DNA from: DAHUYF01 sp052143095
GTDB lineage: Bacteria > Pseudomonadota > Alphaproteobacteria > ATCC43930 > CGMCC-115725
Reading direction: 5' to 3'
NCBI GenBank assembly: GCA_052143095.1
Contig: JBKQTR010000101.1
Coordinates: 1 to 24,109, forward strand
Length of the DNA stretch: 24,109 bases
Part shown: positions 6,854 to 14,844 of the stretch, piece by piece
Position numbering within the stretch: the first letter of the stretch is position 1
How the letters are laid out: each line of letters starts with the position of its first letter
The notes under the pieces: generated by a model
Told to the model about the DNA's origin: nothing
Database searches by the model: none
What the model saw: the letters and a program-made list of their open reading frames with translations, nothing else
Program-made: the position numbers and the translations under genes

Positions 6854-9288
6854 GGCACGGCTCCCGGCGCCGCCGGCGCGCCGGTCGGGGCGTAGGCCGC
6901 GCCAGGCTTCTGCTGCAAGGTCGCGCGCTGCGTCTGGACGACCTTGCCGCTGGCGTCGGTGAAGTGGACGTAAATTTCGCCGATCATCCGCGCCTCTGAT
7001 GCTTCCCTCTGCGCCATGGCGTCCGGCTTGTCGAACAGGTGCGCGATGCCGTAATGGTGACCCATCGCGAATTCCTCGTCCGTGGTCGCGCCCTTCGCGC
7101 GAAATGCGGCGATCTCCCGTGCGAATGCCCGCATCTGATCTTCCGGGCTGTATCGATTTCCGCCGCCGTAGTCCTTCCACGCAGGATCGGTAAATTGGAA
7201 GAGGCCGGTGGCGGTGCTCCCGGGGGTCTTGTTGTGGGCTAAATTGTCGAGCCCAGATTCCTCCCACCCGACAGCCTTAGCCAGCGGGCCGAGCGCGCCC
7301 ATGCGGGAGAACATGCCATCGAGCCCACCGCCCATGCGGGCGACGATGTCCTTCACGGCCCCCGCGGCCCCGCCGTTCCAGTTCATGAAAGCCGCCCCGC
7401 CCTCGGCGCCAGTCATCGCGTCTGTGTACGAGGTCATGTCCGCGTCTGGCATCGCCATCGGTCCTGCGTCAGCCGTGATGCCCGCCAGCTTATTGACGGC
7501 CGTGAGAATGCCGGCCAGCGGTGAGGCGATCTTCTCCCCGAGGAGGGTTTCCAGGTTGTCGACTCCGGCGACCAGCCGTCGCATTGAGGTCGCGTCGTTC
7601 TCGACCTGGCCGTGCTTGGCGACGAGCTGGACGAGCGTATCCTTCAGCGCGCCCATGCTCGAACCGCTCATTGCCGTCCGCAACCGTGTCTGCTCGTCGC
7701 CGCTGAGTTGGCCACCAGAGAGCATCTGGTCGCCGTAGGCGTTGAGCGAGTCGAAATCCTTCGCGCCGGCAATTCCGGATATCTCGCCGAGGCCGGAAGG
7801 GTTCACGTCGCCGAGGTTGATGCCGTTACGCTTCAGGAGCGCGCTCATCGCCCCCATGCCGCCCGGCGACTGCTTGTGCAGCAACCACATTTCCGAGGCT
7901 TGCGCCATGGTGGGTAGGCCGAGCGCCTGCATGAGCGCCGCCGGCGCCACCGAGCCGCTACCGGCGTATTGCTTGTCAAATTCGGCCATCATCTTGTCGA
8001 GATTCGTGGTGCTCGATAGCGCTGGGAAATTTCCGGCGCCGAAGGCCGCCATCATCTTGCGCAGCGGCGAATCCTTCGCGAACGTGTCGGCCGTGGTGCC
8101 GAAGATGCCCTGCTGCTCGAGCGCGGAGATCATGAAGGGGTCGGTCAGCCCCTGAGTGCCGCGGGAGAGCGCCTGCATCATAAAGGACTGCCCGAACATG
8201 CCGGAGCCGCCCCCGCGCATGTTGCTGTCGGCCGCGCCGAGGAGGTTCGCCGCGCCCGCCGCGTCGAGCTTGCCGCCGCTGATCTGCATGAGGCCGGATA
8301 GCGCCGATGCGTAGGCGCCGGAATTGGGCGTCGTCAGCCCCATGCGCGCCGCGGTCTCGCTGAAATTCTGGACCGCCTTCATGAAGTCGCCGCCCATGCC
8401 GGCAAATCCGGACGAGGTGACGGCCTCGGCGATCATCGCCGCGAACTTCCGCTGGTCGCCGCGATCGGCGCCGGTGCGGCTCGCCGAGGCGAAGAACCCG
8501 ACGCTCGACGATGGATCGAGCCCGAAGGCACGCGCGAGCCCCAGGGCGGTCCCCATGCCGCCGACACCGCCGAGATTGCCGGCGGCCTTCGCCCACACAC
8601 CGGCGAATTTCGCAGTGTCGGTGTAGAGGTAGCCGAACTGATCGCCAACCTTTTGGGTGATGCTGCGGAGCGATTCCAGAGACGTTCCGAACGCGCCGGC
8701 CGAGCGGATCGCGGTGTCGATGGAATTGTTTTCCGCCATGGCGTGGTCGAGCCCGGCCTTCATGGTCGACGCCAAACCGCCGATGCCGAGCATCCCGAGC
8801 CCGAAGCCCGCGCCGCGCATGAGCATCCCGCCGAGGGATGGCATCATGCCAGAGCCGATGCCCGGCCGCGGCGATGGAAGCGGGGGAGCCGCGCCACCAC
8901 CGGCGCCGGCACCGTCGGCCACGGGCGGCAAGACGCTGCGAATCACGCGCTCTCGGTACGCGCGGCCGGAGGCGGACTGGCTGTGGAGCGCGGCGCCGGG
9001 TCCGGACAGAAAATCATCAAGGCCGCCATATCCGCGCAGGCCGGGGGCGACCCGCTTCAGCTTGGTGAAACGATCGGCGGCCATGACCGCCGAGACATCG
9101 TCGATCGAGCGGCCGGTGGCGCCGCTGAGCAGCTTCACCAGCCGGTCAACCTGATCGCCGGCGGCTTTCGCCGCGGCGCTGACGCCCTCGAGGCGTTTCT
9201 CGAGCCCGGCTGTCGCGGCGTCGACTTTCTTTATGCCGGCCTCGGCCTGGCCGACATTTGCGTTGACGCCGATCTTCACCTCAGTCAT
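6850..9288 (-). CDS. Tail tape measure protein with C-terminal transglycosylase domain
   Basis: This 812-residue protein starts at ATG 9288. The N-terminus (residues 1-50, GQAEAGIKKVDAATAGLEKR) is the coiled segment typical of tape measure proteins. A hydrophobic Gly/Met-rich stretch at about 150-180 follows, then a long Ala/Gly-rich helical body. Residues about 665-760 resemble a lytic transglycosylase: KAVGWEESGLDNLAHN contains the putative catalytic Glu (676 or 677), followed by TATGLFQFTDPAWKDYGGGN. The protein would set tail length and cut peptidoglycan at DNA entry. Both ends overlap neighbours by ATGA. At 812 residues a medium-length tail is implied. Confidence 0.82.
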   Translation of the reverse strand: MTEVKIGVNANVGQAEAGIKKVDAATAGLEKRLEGVSAAAKAAGDQVDRLVKLLSGATGRSIDDVSAVMAADRFTKLKRVAPGLRGYGGLDDFLSGPGAALHSQSASGRAYRERVIRSVLPPVADGAGAGGGAAPPLPSPRPGIGSGMMPSLGGMLMRGAGFGLGMLGIGGLASTMKAGLDHAMAENNSIDTAIRSAGAFGTSLESLRSITQKVGDQFGYLYTDTAKFAGVWAKAAGNLGGVGGMGTALGLARAFGLDPSSSVGFFASASRTGADRGDQRKFAAMIAEAVTSSGFAGMGGDFMKAVQNFSETAARMGLTTPNSGAYASALSGLMQISGGKLDAAGAANLLGAADSNMRGGGSGMFGQSFMMQALSRGTQGLTDPFMISALEQQGIFGTTADTFAKDSPLRKMMAAFGAGNFPALSSTTNLDKMMAEFDKQYAGSGSVAPAALMQALGLPTMAQASEMWLLHKQSPGGMGAMSALLKRNGINLGDVNPSGLGEISGIAGAKDFDSLNAYGDQMLSGGQLSGDEQTRLRTAMSGSSMGALKDTLVQLVAKHGQVENDATSMRRLVAGVDNLETLLGEKIASPLAGILTAVNKLAGITADAGPMAMPDADMTSYTDAMTGAEGGAAFMNWNGGAAGAVKDIVARMGGGLDGMFSRMGALGPLAKAVGWEESGLDNLAHNKTPGSTATGLFQFTDPAWKDYGGGNRYSPEDQMRAFAREIAAFRAKGATTDEEFAMGHHYGIAHLFDKPDAMAQREASEARMIGEIYVHFTDASGKVVQTQRATLQQKPGAAYAPTGAPAAPGAVP

Positions 9289-9581
9289 TGCAAGTCTCCC
9301 GGGATGCCGAGCTTGTCGGCGACTTCACCGGCAAGGGTTGGGGCAATTTCGTTGACGGCGCGGAGGATCGCCAGCACGCCATCCGCATGCCAGGCAGGGT
9401 CGGCCTCAGCATGGCGAGCGAGCCCGCGAAGCCGCTGGAACACCGCCGCTCTCACAAGCTCCGTCTGGCCGTCGAGCGCGTCGGTTAGCACGTCCATAGC
9501 TCTGTTGACGAAGCGTTTGCCGACCTCGGCCTCGGCGGCCTCGATGCGGCGCTCCAGGGCGGCGCGGGTACTACTGCGCAT
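9285..9581 (-). CDS. Small protein upstream of tape measure
   Basis: ATG 9581 gives 98 residues; the frame is open further but looks non-coding there. The protein is helical and charged (RRIEAAEAEVGKRFVNRAMD, then VLRAVNEIAP-like helices). Its ATGA overlap with the tape-measure start indicates translational coupling. In tailed phages this place is usually held by the tail assembly chaperone, so that role is possible, but the sequence gives no direct support. Confidence 0.6.
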   Translation of the reverse strand: MRSSTRAALERRIEAAEAEVGKRFVNRAMDVLTDALDGQTELVRAAVFQRLRGLARHAEADPAWHADGVLAILRAVNEIAPTLAGEVADKLGIPGDLQ

Positions 9582-9738
9582 CGGCGTGATCCTTGGGAGC
9601 GGACGGCTGAGCGCCTCCGAGGCGATCAAGCACCGCCTCAAACCGTGCGCACGTCTCGGCGGTGGCGGCGGATAGGGCGATCAGCGCCGCGTGTAGGTCG
9701 GCGTCGGCATTGGCTGGTGTGGCGTTGTCGAGTTCCAT
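9571..9738 (-). CDS. Very small protein, 55 residues
   Basis: ATG 9738 opens a 55-residue frame (MELDNATPANADADLHAALI, then a helix, then a polar tail) that overlaps the next gene by 11 bases. No family is recognised. Overlap at both ends of this cluster and phage-like spacing support it as a gene. Confidence 0.5.
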   Translation of the reverse strand: MELDNATPANADADLHAALIALSAATAETCARFEAVLDRLGGAQPSAPKDHADAQ

Positions 9739-9742
9739 AGCG

Positions 9743-10234
9743 CTATTTCTCCACCTTCGGCGGCGCCAGCGCGGCCGGCGGCGAGCCGACTTGGGCCGGC
9801 GCCGAGCCGCCGGTGAGCGCGGCGAGGCGCGCCTCGATCTCACGGATGCGCTCGGCAAGCTCGGCGGAATCATTGATCCGCTGCGCGCCGGCGAGCGCTG
9901 ACATGAGCGCGAGCGCGTCTTCAAGCGTGATTGATCCGGCAGCCATCGCCGCGACCACGTGCGCTGCCTGCTCCGGTGGCGTCATGCCGTCGATCTGGAG
10001 AGGTGCGGCGATCGGGCCGGATTTCGGCGGCGGAAGCACGCGTTCGAGCACGAGGCGGAGGCCGATGATATTTCCCTTAGCCACCAGCCGGGCCAAGTGC
10101 TCGATGGCCGTGGGCGCGAGCTTTTCCAGCTCCTTGCGGAGCTGGACCTGCACCAATGCCTGACCGCGACTGCGCCCGGCCGGATTTCCGCTGGCACCCG
10201 GTCGAAATCGGCCGGTCTTGTCCCGCTCAGCCAT
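9743..10234 (-). CDS. DUF5681 domain protein
   Basis: ATG 10234 gives 163 residues. The N-terminus, DKTGRFRPGASGNPAGRSRG, is the hallmark of DUF5681, found in prophages and mobile elements and often compared with small terminase-like DNA-binding proteins. A helical middle (LRKELEKLAPTAIEHLARLV) and a coiled segment near 125-145 follow; the tail is Pro/Ala-rich. It lies four bases before the 55-residue gene and overlaps the previous gene by eight bases. A packaging role is an inference; no large terminase is visible. Confidence 0.72.
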   Translation of the reverse strand: MAERDKTGRFRPGASGNPAGRSRGQALVQVQLRKELEKLAPTAIEHLARLVAKGNIIGLRLVLERVLPPPKSGPIAAPLQIDGMTPPEQAAHVVAAMAAGSITLEDALALMSALAGAQRINDSAELAERIREIEARLAALTGGSAPAQVGSPPAALAPPKVEK

Positions 10235-10421
10235 CGCCTGCCACCTGGATTTTGGCAGGCTCGCCAGTCGCCTGCTGGCCGAGCTTGAGCAACACCTCGG
10301 CCGCCGCCGCATCGCCGGCGAGAGCACGATCACGCAAGCCGGAGAGCAGCCGGCGTCGGGTTCGCTGGCTGAGCGGGTGCGCGCGCCCGCGCGGGCGACC
10401 GGCGGCGGCGGTGGCGGTCAT
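10227..10421 (-). CDS. Small basic protein, 64 residues
   Basis: ATG 10421 gives a 64-residue protein with an Arg-rich, helical centre (SQRTRRRLLSGLRDRALAGD, then AAAAEVLLKLGQQATGEP). This could bind nucleic acid. Both ends overlap neighbours (ATGA at 10418-10421; eight bases into the DUF5681 gene), so it belongs to the same translated chain. Family not recognised. Confidence 0.55.
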   Translation of the reverse strand: MTATAAAGRPRGRAHPLSQRTRRRLLSGLRDRALAGDAAAAEVLLKLGQQATGEPAKIQVAGDG

Positions 10422-10951
10422 AGAGCGCTCCCGGCGAGGCGGCCATCGGCGACGTGGCGCAAGCGCGTGATTTCGATGACGAGCGCCGGAGAAGGAGCCC
10501 ACGTCGGGCGGCCGCGGCGGCGGGTCCATACGCCACGGAGTTCCGTGATCGTCGCGAGCAGCAGCTCGTCGAGCCGTGACGCATGCTCGAGGAGGTGCTG
10601 TTGCAACTCCTCGTCGGTTGCGAGCGCGAGCTGTTGCTCGGCGCTGGCGACGACCGTGCCGGCCGAGGCGACGGCGCCACGCGCCTTGCTTACCGCGGCA
10701 TCGGCATCGGCGACCAGCGGCGCGAGGTCGGCAAGATCGGCATCGATCACACCGACGCGGAGCGCGTGGGCGGGATCGGCATCGCCATTACGCGCCGCGG
10801 CGATGATGCCGGCGCGCTCGGACTGGAGCACAGCGACGCGGTTCTTGACGCGGTCGGCGTCTGCTTGAGCCTCGGCCATCGCCTCTTTCGCGCGGGCGGT
10901 CTGCTGTCGGGCGGTGGCGGCTGCGCGGGCGGCGTTTTCGATGTCGATCAT
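10418..10951 (-). CDS. Coiled-coil hypothetical protein
   Basis: This 177-residue protein starts at ATG 10951. The first 120 residues are almost entirely Ala-rich coiled coil (AKEAMAEAQADADRVKNRVA and similar), and the C-terminus becomes basic (GVWTRRRGRPTW). No transmembrane segment is seen. Its function is unknown; it is coupled to the following small basic protein gene. Such proteins are common fillers in phage accessory segments. Confidence 0.6.
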   Translation of the reverse strand: MIDIENAARAAATARQQTARAKEAMAEAQADADRVKNRVAVLQSERAGIIAAARNGDADPAHALRVGVIDADLADLAPLVADADAAVSKARGAVASAGTVVASAEQQLALATDEELQQHLLEHASRLDELLLATITELRGVWTRRRGRPTWAPSPALVIEITRLRHVADGRLAGSAL

Positions 10952-10966
10952 TTTGGATTTCCCCTT

Positions 10967-11296
10967 TTACGGATGGCCTGGCGGTTGAAGCGCGTCGAGC
11001 TTCGCCTTGATGCCGGCAATGACATAGGCGACGAAATCGGTGGTTTCGCGATCCGCCTTCGCCTCGGCGGCGGCATCGAACTTCGCGGCGATATCGGCCA
11101 GTAGGCGCGCGATTTCCGCTGCCCGTGCCTCATGCGTCTTGAGCGCGGTGCGGCACTCCGAGGTGTCGGCGTCGGCGACGGCGAGGAGCAGGCGTCGGAT
11201 CTGGGCGTGCAAGCCCGCAATCTCGGCATCGATGAGAACGTGCTCGGCGCGAAGATCGCGCTCGGCAGGTGGCGGGGCTTTACTGTTTCGCGCCAT
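10967..11296 (-). CDS. Helical hypothetical protein, 109 residues
   Basis: ATG 11296 gives a 109-residue charged helical protein (AEHVLIDAEIAGLHAQIRRL, then ARAAEIARLLADIAAKFDAA) likely to form a coiled coil. It overlaps the end of the upstream gene by 17 bases. No family, signal or metal site is seen. Confidence 0.58.
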   Translation of the reverse strand: MARNSKAPPPAERDLRAEHVLIDAEIAGLHAQIRRLLLAVADADTSECRTALKTHEARAAEIARLLADIAAKFDAAAEAKADRETTDFVAYVIAGIKAKLDALQPPGHP

Positions 11297-11972
11297 TGGT
11301 GACCTCCAGCTTTGAGCGGATTTCGGAAATCAGCAGCGTCAAATGGTTGTATTCCGGCTGCGTGAGCTTGCCGCGGCGGATCAACGCTAAAGCCTCTCGG
11401 ATGACGCCCTCGGCGTCGCCAGCCTTGCCATCGGCAAGCGCGCGATCGAGCGCGGCCTGAATGTCTGTGATGCGCGCGAGCATCGGATGATCGGCTTTCG
11501 CGAACACGCGATCGTTCAAGTCGCTGAGTTTGAGCATCAGCGCGCCGCGCTGTTCGGCGGTGAGATCGCCATGCTGCAAGGCGTCGAAAGCCTTGCGGAT
11601 CGTCTCGGCGCCATGCCCGGGCAAATCGGCTTTCTTGATGACGATCGGCTTGGCCTTCATGGCGCCATACATGTCGTCAAGGGCGCTGAGGCTCTTCGTG
11701 AATTCGCGGCCGGCGGGAGTGTGTCCTTTGGCGCGCGCGTTCAGGGCGCCGACCTCCTGCTGGACGCGCTTGCGATCTACGGCGCGAAGTCCTTCGGAAA
11801 GGTCTTCGGCATGAACCATCGCGCCGGCGAAACATCTACGGCCATGCGGATTGAGATCGGCGAGCAACGACTTTTGCAGAGCCCATGGCCCTCGGCCATC
11901 GGCGCCCAACTCGGCGTACAAAATTGCTTGGGAGGTGGTGAGCATTTCGCGCGGCCTCGGCTCGAGGTTCAT
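11280..11972 (-). CDS. Hypothetical phage-region protein; 5' end uncertain
   Basis: From ATG 11972 it encodes 230 residues with no recognised family; the C-terminal 120 residues are helical (GDLTAEQRGALMLKLSDLND, ITDIQAALDRALADGKAGDA). The same frame stays open upstream to 12179 and still looks protein-like (VKKPSGHINGAHFRFGRDG directly before the called start), but has no ATG, GTG or TTG before running into the 3' end of the recombinase gene. The true start may therefore have been lost, or a weak start may be used. No clear ribosome binding site precedes ATG 11972. Confidence 0.55.
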   Translation of the reverse strand: MNLEPRPREMLTTSQAILYAELGADGRGPWALQKSLLADLNPHGRRCFAGAMVHAEDLSEGLRAVDRKRVQQEVGALNARAKGHTPAGREFTKSLSALDDMYGAMKAKPIVIKKADLPGHGAETIRKAFDALQHGDLTAEQRGALMLKLSDLNDRVFAKADHPMLARITDIQAALDRALADGKAGDAEGVIREALALIRRGKLTQPEYNHLTLLISEIRSKLEVTNGAKQ

Positions 11973-12108
11973 CAGAGCCTGTAGGGTGCCGTCACGACCA
12001 AACCGGAAGTGAGCGCCGTTGATGTGACCAGACGGTTTTTTGACGGGATTTGCCGAACCGGCCGGAACGGCGTCCTGGCGATACTGCGGCGCGAGCGCAG
12101 GTGGCCGG

Positions 12109-12792
12109 CTATGCGGCGCCTGCGATCCTTGCGAGTACGCGCCGGACGCTCGTCGGGTGCCAATTTCCGCCGCGGGCCGTTAGGATACCTCGGCGATTCA
12201 GCTCGGCTGCGATCCCGCCGACGCTCGTAATCCCGGCGGCCAGGATGTCGGCGATCACGGGCGCCACATTCTCCGCGCGGTGAACAGCGTTCTGCCGAAC
12301 AGCGGCCGTTGCGGCCGCGTTTCCGAGGCCGCGCAGATGGGCCGCGCCGTTCGGGTTGCCGAGCTTCACACCGCGGCGCCTGGCCGCCTGTAGCGCCGCC
12401 TTGGTGCGTTCTGAGATCATCTTGCGCTCGGCCTGGGCGACCACCGCCATGATCCCTACGACCATCTCGTTGGCCTCCGGCATGTCGGCGGCCACGAACG
12501 GGACGCCGGCCTTCTGCAAGCCGAGCAGGAAGTGAGCGTCACGGGACAGGCGGTCGAGCTTGGCGATCACTAGCTTGGCGCCGGTGACCTTGCATAGGCG
12601 CAGGGCTTTCTCGAGTTGCGGCCGGTCGCTGCGCTTGCCGCTCTCGACCTCAACGAATTCCTTCGTGAGCACCCAATTGCCGCCATTGAGGAATTGCTCG
12701 ACCGCCTGGCGCTGTGCGTCGAGGCCGAGGCCGCTGCGGCCCTGCCGAGCGGTGGAGACCCTGAGATAGGAGACAAATTTCCCGGTGGCCAT
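12109..12792 (-). CDS. Serine recombinase (resolvase/invertase family)
   Basis: This 227-residue protein has the catalytic N-terminal domain with FVSYLRVSTARQGRSGLGLD (Ser13 as nucleophile, Arg11 nearby), AKLDRLSRDAHFLLGLQ, and AEANE/AQAERKMISERTKAAL along the long helix. The C-terminus ends with the Recombinase-type GGNWHPTSVRRVLARI. Length is normal for small resolvases. It could invert, resolve or integrate DNA; with no other integrase in the window it is the best candidate mobility gene. Divergent from the response regulator gene; promoter at 12828-12856. Confidence 0.9.
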   Translation of the reverse strand: MATGKFVSYLRVSTARQGRSGLGLDAQRQAVEQFLNGGNWVLTKEFVEVESGKRSDRPQLEKALRLCKVTGAKLVIAKLDRLSRDAHFLLGLQKAGVPFVAADMPEANEMVVGIMAVVAQAERKMISERTKAALQAARRRGVKLGNPNGAAHLRGLGNAAATAAVRQNAVHRAENVAPVIADILAAGITSVGGIAAELNRRGILTARGGNWHPTSVRRVLARIAGAA

Positions 12793-12827
12793 GGTCTCTC
12801 ACAAAACGCCAAACGCTCGTATGGTAG

Positions 12828-12856
12828 ATTGTGCGCCTGGCTCTATGCCGGGTCAA
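12828..12856 (-). promoter_or_regulatory. Promoter of the recombinase gene
   Basis: On the minus strand TTGACC (12856-12851) and CACAAT (12833-12828) are spaced by 17 bases; five and four of six bases match the sigma70 boxes. Transcription would begin near 12821, giving a leader of about 30 bases before the recombinase ATG. Confidence 0.45.
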
Positions 12857-12942
12857 GCTGGTCCTGCATAACCGACGATCGCGCTCGACTCGTAATCGAA
12901 AGATGCGCAAGGATGTTGTGCTGCGCGACGGAGCGGGGGGAA

Positions 12943-13317
12943 GTGGCACCAGCAATCTTAGTCATCGACGATGACCCAGGTACGCGGGATGTACTGGTCG
13001 GCGCGCTGGAAGCTGCTGGCTATGCGGTGCAGGCGGTCGCCACGACGATGGAATGCCTCGTTCTCCTGAGCGGGGGAGCCACATTTGACCTCCTGATCAT
13101 CGACGTGTTGATGCCGCCCCCATCGCCGCATGGTTTCTCGCTTGGGCGGATGGTGAGGTGGAGGAACCCGGGGCAGAAGCTGATCTACATCAGCGGCTTG
13201 CTGGAGGCGATCCCCTACGCTGAGCTTGAGGGCGCACAGGCGGTGGTACTCGCCAAGCCGGTGCGTATCGCCGAATTTCTCGATTCCGTGCGATGGGTGC
13301 TGGAGCCAGTCGGGTAG
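12943..13317 (+). CDS. Single-domain response regulator
   Basis: The start was placed at GTG 12943, nine bases after GGAG, giving a 124-residue receiver domain; ATG 12913 in the same frame is an alternative. Key residues are Asp9-Asp11 (VIDDDPG), the phospho-acceptor Asp54 (LLIIDVLMP), Ser84 (IYISG) and Lys105 (LAKPV). There is no output domain, so it would act by phosphorelay or protein contact, like CheY/DivK-type proteins. No histidine kinase gene is in the window. A receiver inside a phage-like block on the opposite strand is unusual. Confidence 0.85.
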   Translation: MAPAILVIDDDPGTRDVLVGALEAAGYAVQAVATTMECLVLLSGGATFDLLIIDVLMPPPSPHGFSLGRMVRWRNPGQKLIYISGLLEAIPYAELEGAQAVVLAKPVRIAEFLDSVRWVLEPVG

Positions 13318-13395
13318 CAGTCCATCTGAACGGGCGCGGATCGCAACGGTCGCCGTTGACGACCGGGCGCGCCGGGCGGGCGGCGCAGTGGCCCG

Positions 13396-13707
13396 TCAGT
13401 ACTCGGCGGAATCCCTCCGTTCCCCGATCCGTCGCCGAACCGGTGGGTGCCGGCCGAGCGGACCTAGCGCATCGTTGTCGCCGAAGCCGATGCCAGCCGC
13501 CCGAAATGCCCGGCCAAGCGCGATGCCGACCCGCTCGCCGCGGTCGCCGTCCTCGAATGCAGCAACGTCGCCTGCCGACACGCCTGCCCTCACCGCGAGG
13601 CGGTGGCGGCTCCAGCCGAGCCGTGCTCGAGCTGCGCGGCATTGCGCCGCGGTGATCGGCTCTCCGGGCCGCAGCAGGCGCATTCCGAGAAATCCGATAG
13701 CTCGCAT
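13396..13707 (-). CDS. XRE-like helix-turn-helix regulator
   Basis: The real start is ATG 13707, preceded by GGAGGT. The 103-residue protein contains ITAAQCRAARARLGWSRHRL followed by AVRAGVSAGDVAAFEDGDRG and FRAAGIGFGDND, the typical short alphaproteobacterial XRE layout (helices 2 and 3 form the HTH). Such proteins repress phage or toxin promoters. The Arg-rich tail after residue 80 is atypical. It lies downstream of the MarR-like gene, likely in one transcription unit. Confidence 0.78.
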   Translation of the reverse strand: MRAIGFLGMRLLRPGEPITAAQCRAARARLGWSRHRLAVRAGVSAGDVAAFEDGDRGERVGIALGRAFRAAGIGFGDNDALGPLGRHPPVRRRIGERRDSAEY

Positions 13708-13775
13708 GGCCACCACCTCCCGATCTGTCGACGAGCTACAATAGCCCCGGAGTCCGGCGGGCGTCAGGCGGCGGC

Positions 13776-14165
13776 TTAGTGTCCCGTCTTCACGCCAAGA
13801 TCGTCGACCACCCGCTGCCACCTGTCCCGGTTCTTCTCGATCAGTGCTGGCGTCGGGAGGACGATGACCGCGCGCATGTCGTCCTGGTCGGCGATCATTT
13901 CGATCATGCCCTCGCGTTTCAACCGATGCAGTATCCGCTTCGCCGAGCTGGCGCCGCACCATCCCGGCACAACCTCGCCGATCAGGCGTTTCATGTTCGG
14001 GATGCGGCCGTCGAGATAGTCGGTCAGCAGCCGCGCCTCCATCAGCACCTCGGCGAAGTACGGGGCCGAGCGGCGTTGGCACCTGGCCATGTCCTTCATG
14101 AACGCGGCGTTGCGCGTGATCATGCGGCTGATCCGGGCGCGGATTTCGGCGGGCAATTTTTCCAT
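13776..14165 (-). CDS. MarR-like winged-helix regulator
   Basis: This 129-residue protein starts at ATG 14165. Helices (FMKDMARCQRRSAPYFAEVL, EARLLTDYLDGRIPNMKRLI), the recognition-like ASSAKRILHRLKREGMIEMI and a hairpin with DQDDMRAVIVLPTPALIEKN fit the MarR fold, where the wing follows the recognition helix. A dyad at 14220-14236 upstream is a plausible autoregulatory site. It precedes the XRE-like gene on the same strand. Confidence 0.65.
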   Translation of the reverse strand: MEKLPAEIRARISRMITRNAAFMKDMARCQRRSAPYFAEVLMEARLLTDYLDGRIPNMKRLIGEVVPGWCGASSAKRILHRLKREGMIEMIADQDDMRAVIVLPTPALIEKNRDRWQRVVDDLGVKTGH

Positions 14166-14219
14166 GGCGAGGGTCTTACCACTGTCGGCGACGCCTGGCG
14201 AACGCGGGTGCGCCGCGAA

Positions 14220-14236
14220 GTGGTGGAAAACACCAC
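14220..14236. promoter_or_regulatory. Inverted repeat, possible operator
   Basis: GTGGTG (14220-14225) and CACCAC (14231-14236) flank GAAAA. The dyad sits 55 bases upstream of the MarR-like gene, in an otherwise gene-free gap, the place where a MarR-type repressor would bind its own promoter. Confidence 0.4.
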
Positions 14237-14295
14237 AACTACGCTATTGACGGCTGCGGCGCGTCGCCGCACCGAACCTCGCCGCCGTCGGCCGA

Positions 14296-14323
14296 AAATG
14301 AAAGAGCCGCCCCGAAGGGCGGC
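14296..14323 (-). terminator. Rho-independent terminator (minus strand)
   Basis: A perfect 7-bp stem (GCCGCCC 14306-14312, GGGCGGC 14317-14323) encloses a TTCG tetraloop on the minus strand and is followed by TCTTTCATTTT. It ends the 15873-14350 operon and separates it from the MarR-like gene. Confidence 0.75.
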
Positions 14324-14349
14324 CCTCTCTGCCGGCAGAACCTGCGGCG

Positions 14350-14805
14350 CTATTCGGCAGCGACACCCAGCGCGAACTCGGGGAACACCTCACCGGCGTC
14401 GTCATCGATCAGCTCCTCGCCGCCGACCGCGCGTAGATCGAGTCCGGCATGCTCGGCGACAACCTTGAGCGCCCTGGCGAGCACCAGCGACGGCCTGGCG
14501 TTGTCATCGTCGTACTCCTCGCCCTCGGCGAGCCATGCCTGGTGGTGCAAGATCATGATCTGGACGGCAACGTCGGCGAGGGTTCGCGGCGTCGCCGCCA
14601 GGATGCGTTGCCGATCGGCCGCGATCCCGGCGTCGAGGGTGGTCTGCAACGCATGGAACTCGTCGGTGTACTTGATCGCGCCGGGGTGCGCCGACAATGT
14701 CCGGTTCACCCGCTCCGCGTTCTCGGCGGCGATCTCTGCGAGCGATACGAGCGTGCTGGTGGCGATGGTGTCGGATTTCTTCGGTGTGGCGGATTTCTTC
14801 GGCAT
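14350..14805 (-). CDS. Hypothetical protein, 151 residues
   Basis: The start is ATG 14805, eight bases after AGGAG; a TTG one codon earlier is less likely. The N-terminus is Lys/Ser-rich (MPKKSATPKKSD), then come helices with RQRILAATPRTLADVAVQIM and ILHHQAWLAEGEEYDDDNAR. This pattern occurs in small alphaproteobacterial phage-region proteins of unknown role. It is the last gene before the terminator. Confidence 0.65.
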   Translation of the reverse strand: MPKKSATPKKSDTIATSTLVSLAEIAAENAERVNRTLSAHPGAIKYTDEFHALQTTLDAGIAADRQRILAATPRTLADVAVQIMILHHQAWLAEGEEYDDDNARPSLVLARALKVVAEHAGLDLRAVGGEELIDDDAGEVFPEFALGVAAE

Positions 14806-14844
14806 CAAACGTTCTCCTCTGCTGGTGGTGGTTGATAGTGACAG

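Noticed and set aside
9571..9600. Possible programmed frameshift between the two small genes before the tape measure
   Set aside because: The only candidate slip site, CCCAAGG, does not fit the X XXY YYZ pattern in the correct frame, and the upstream gene is too short for a typical G/GT chaperone pair.
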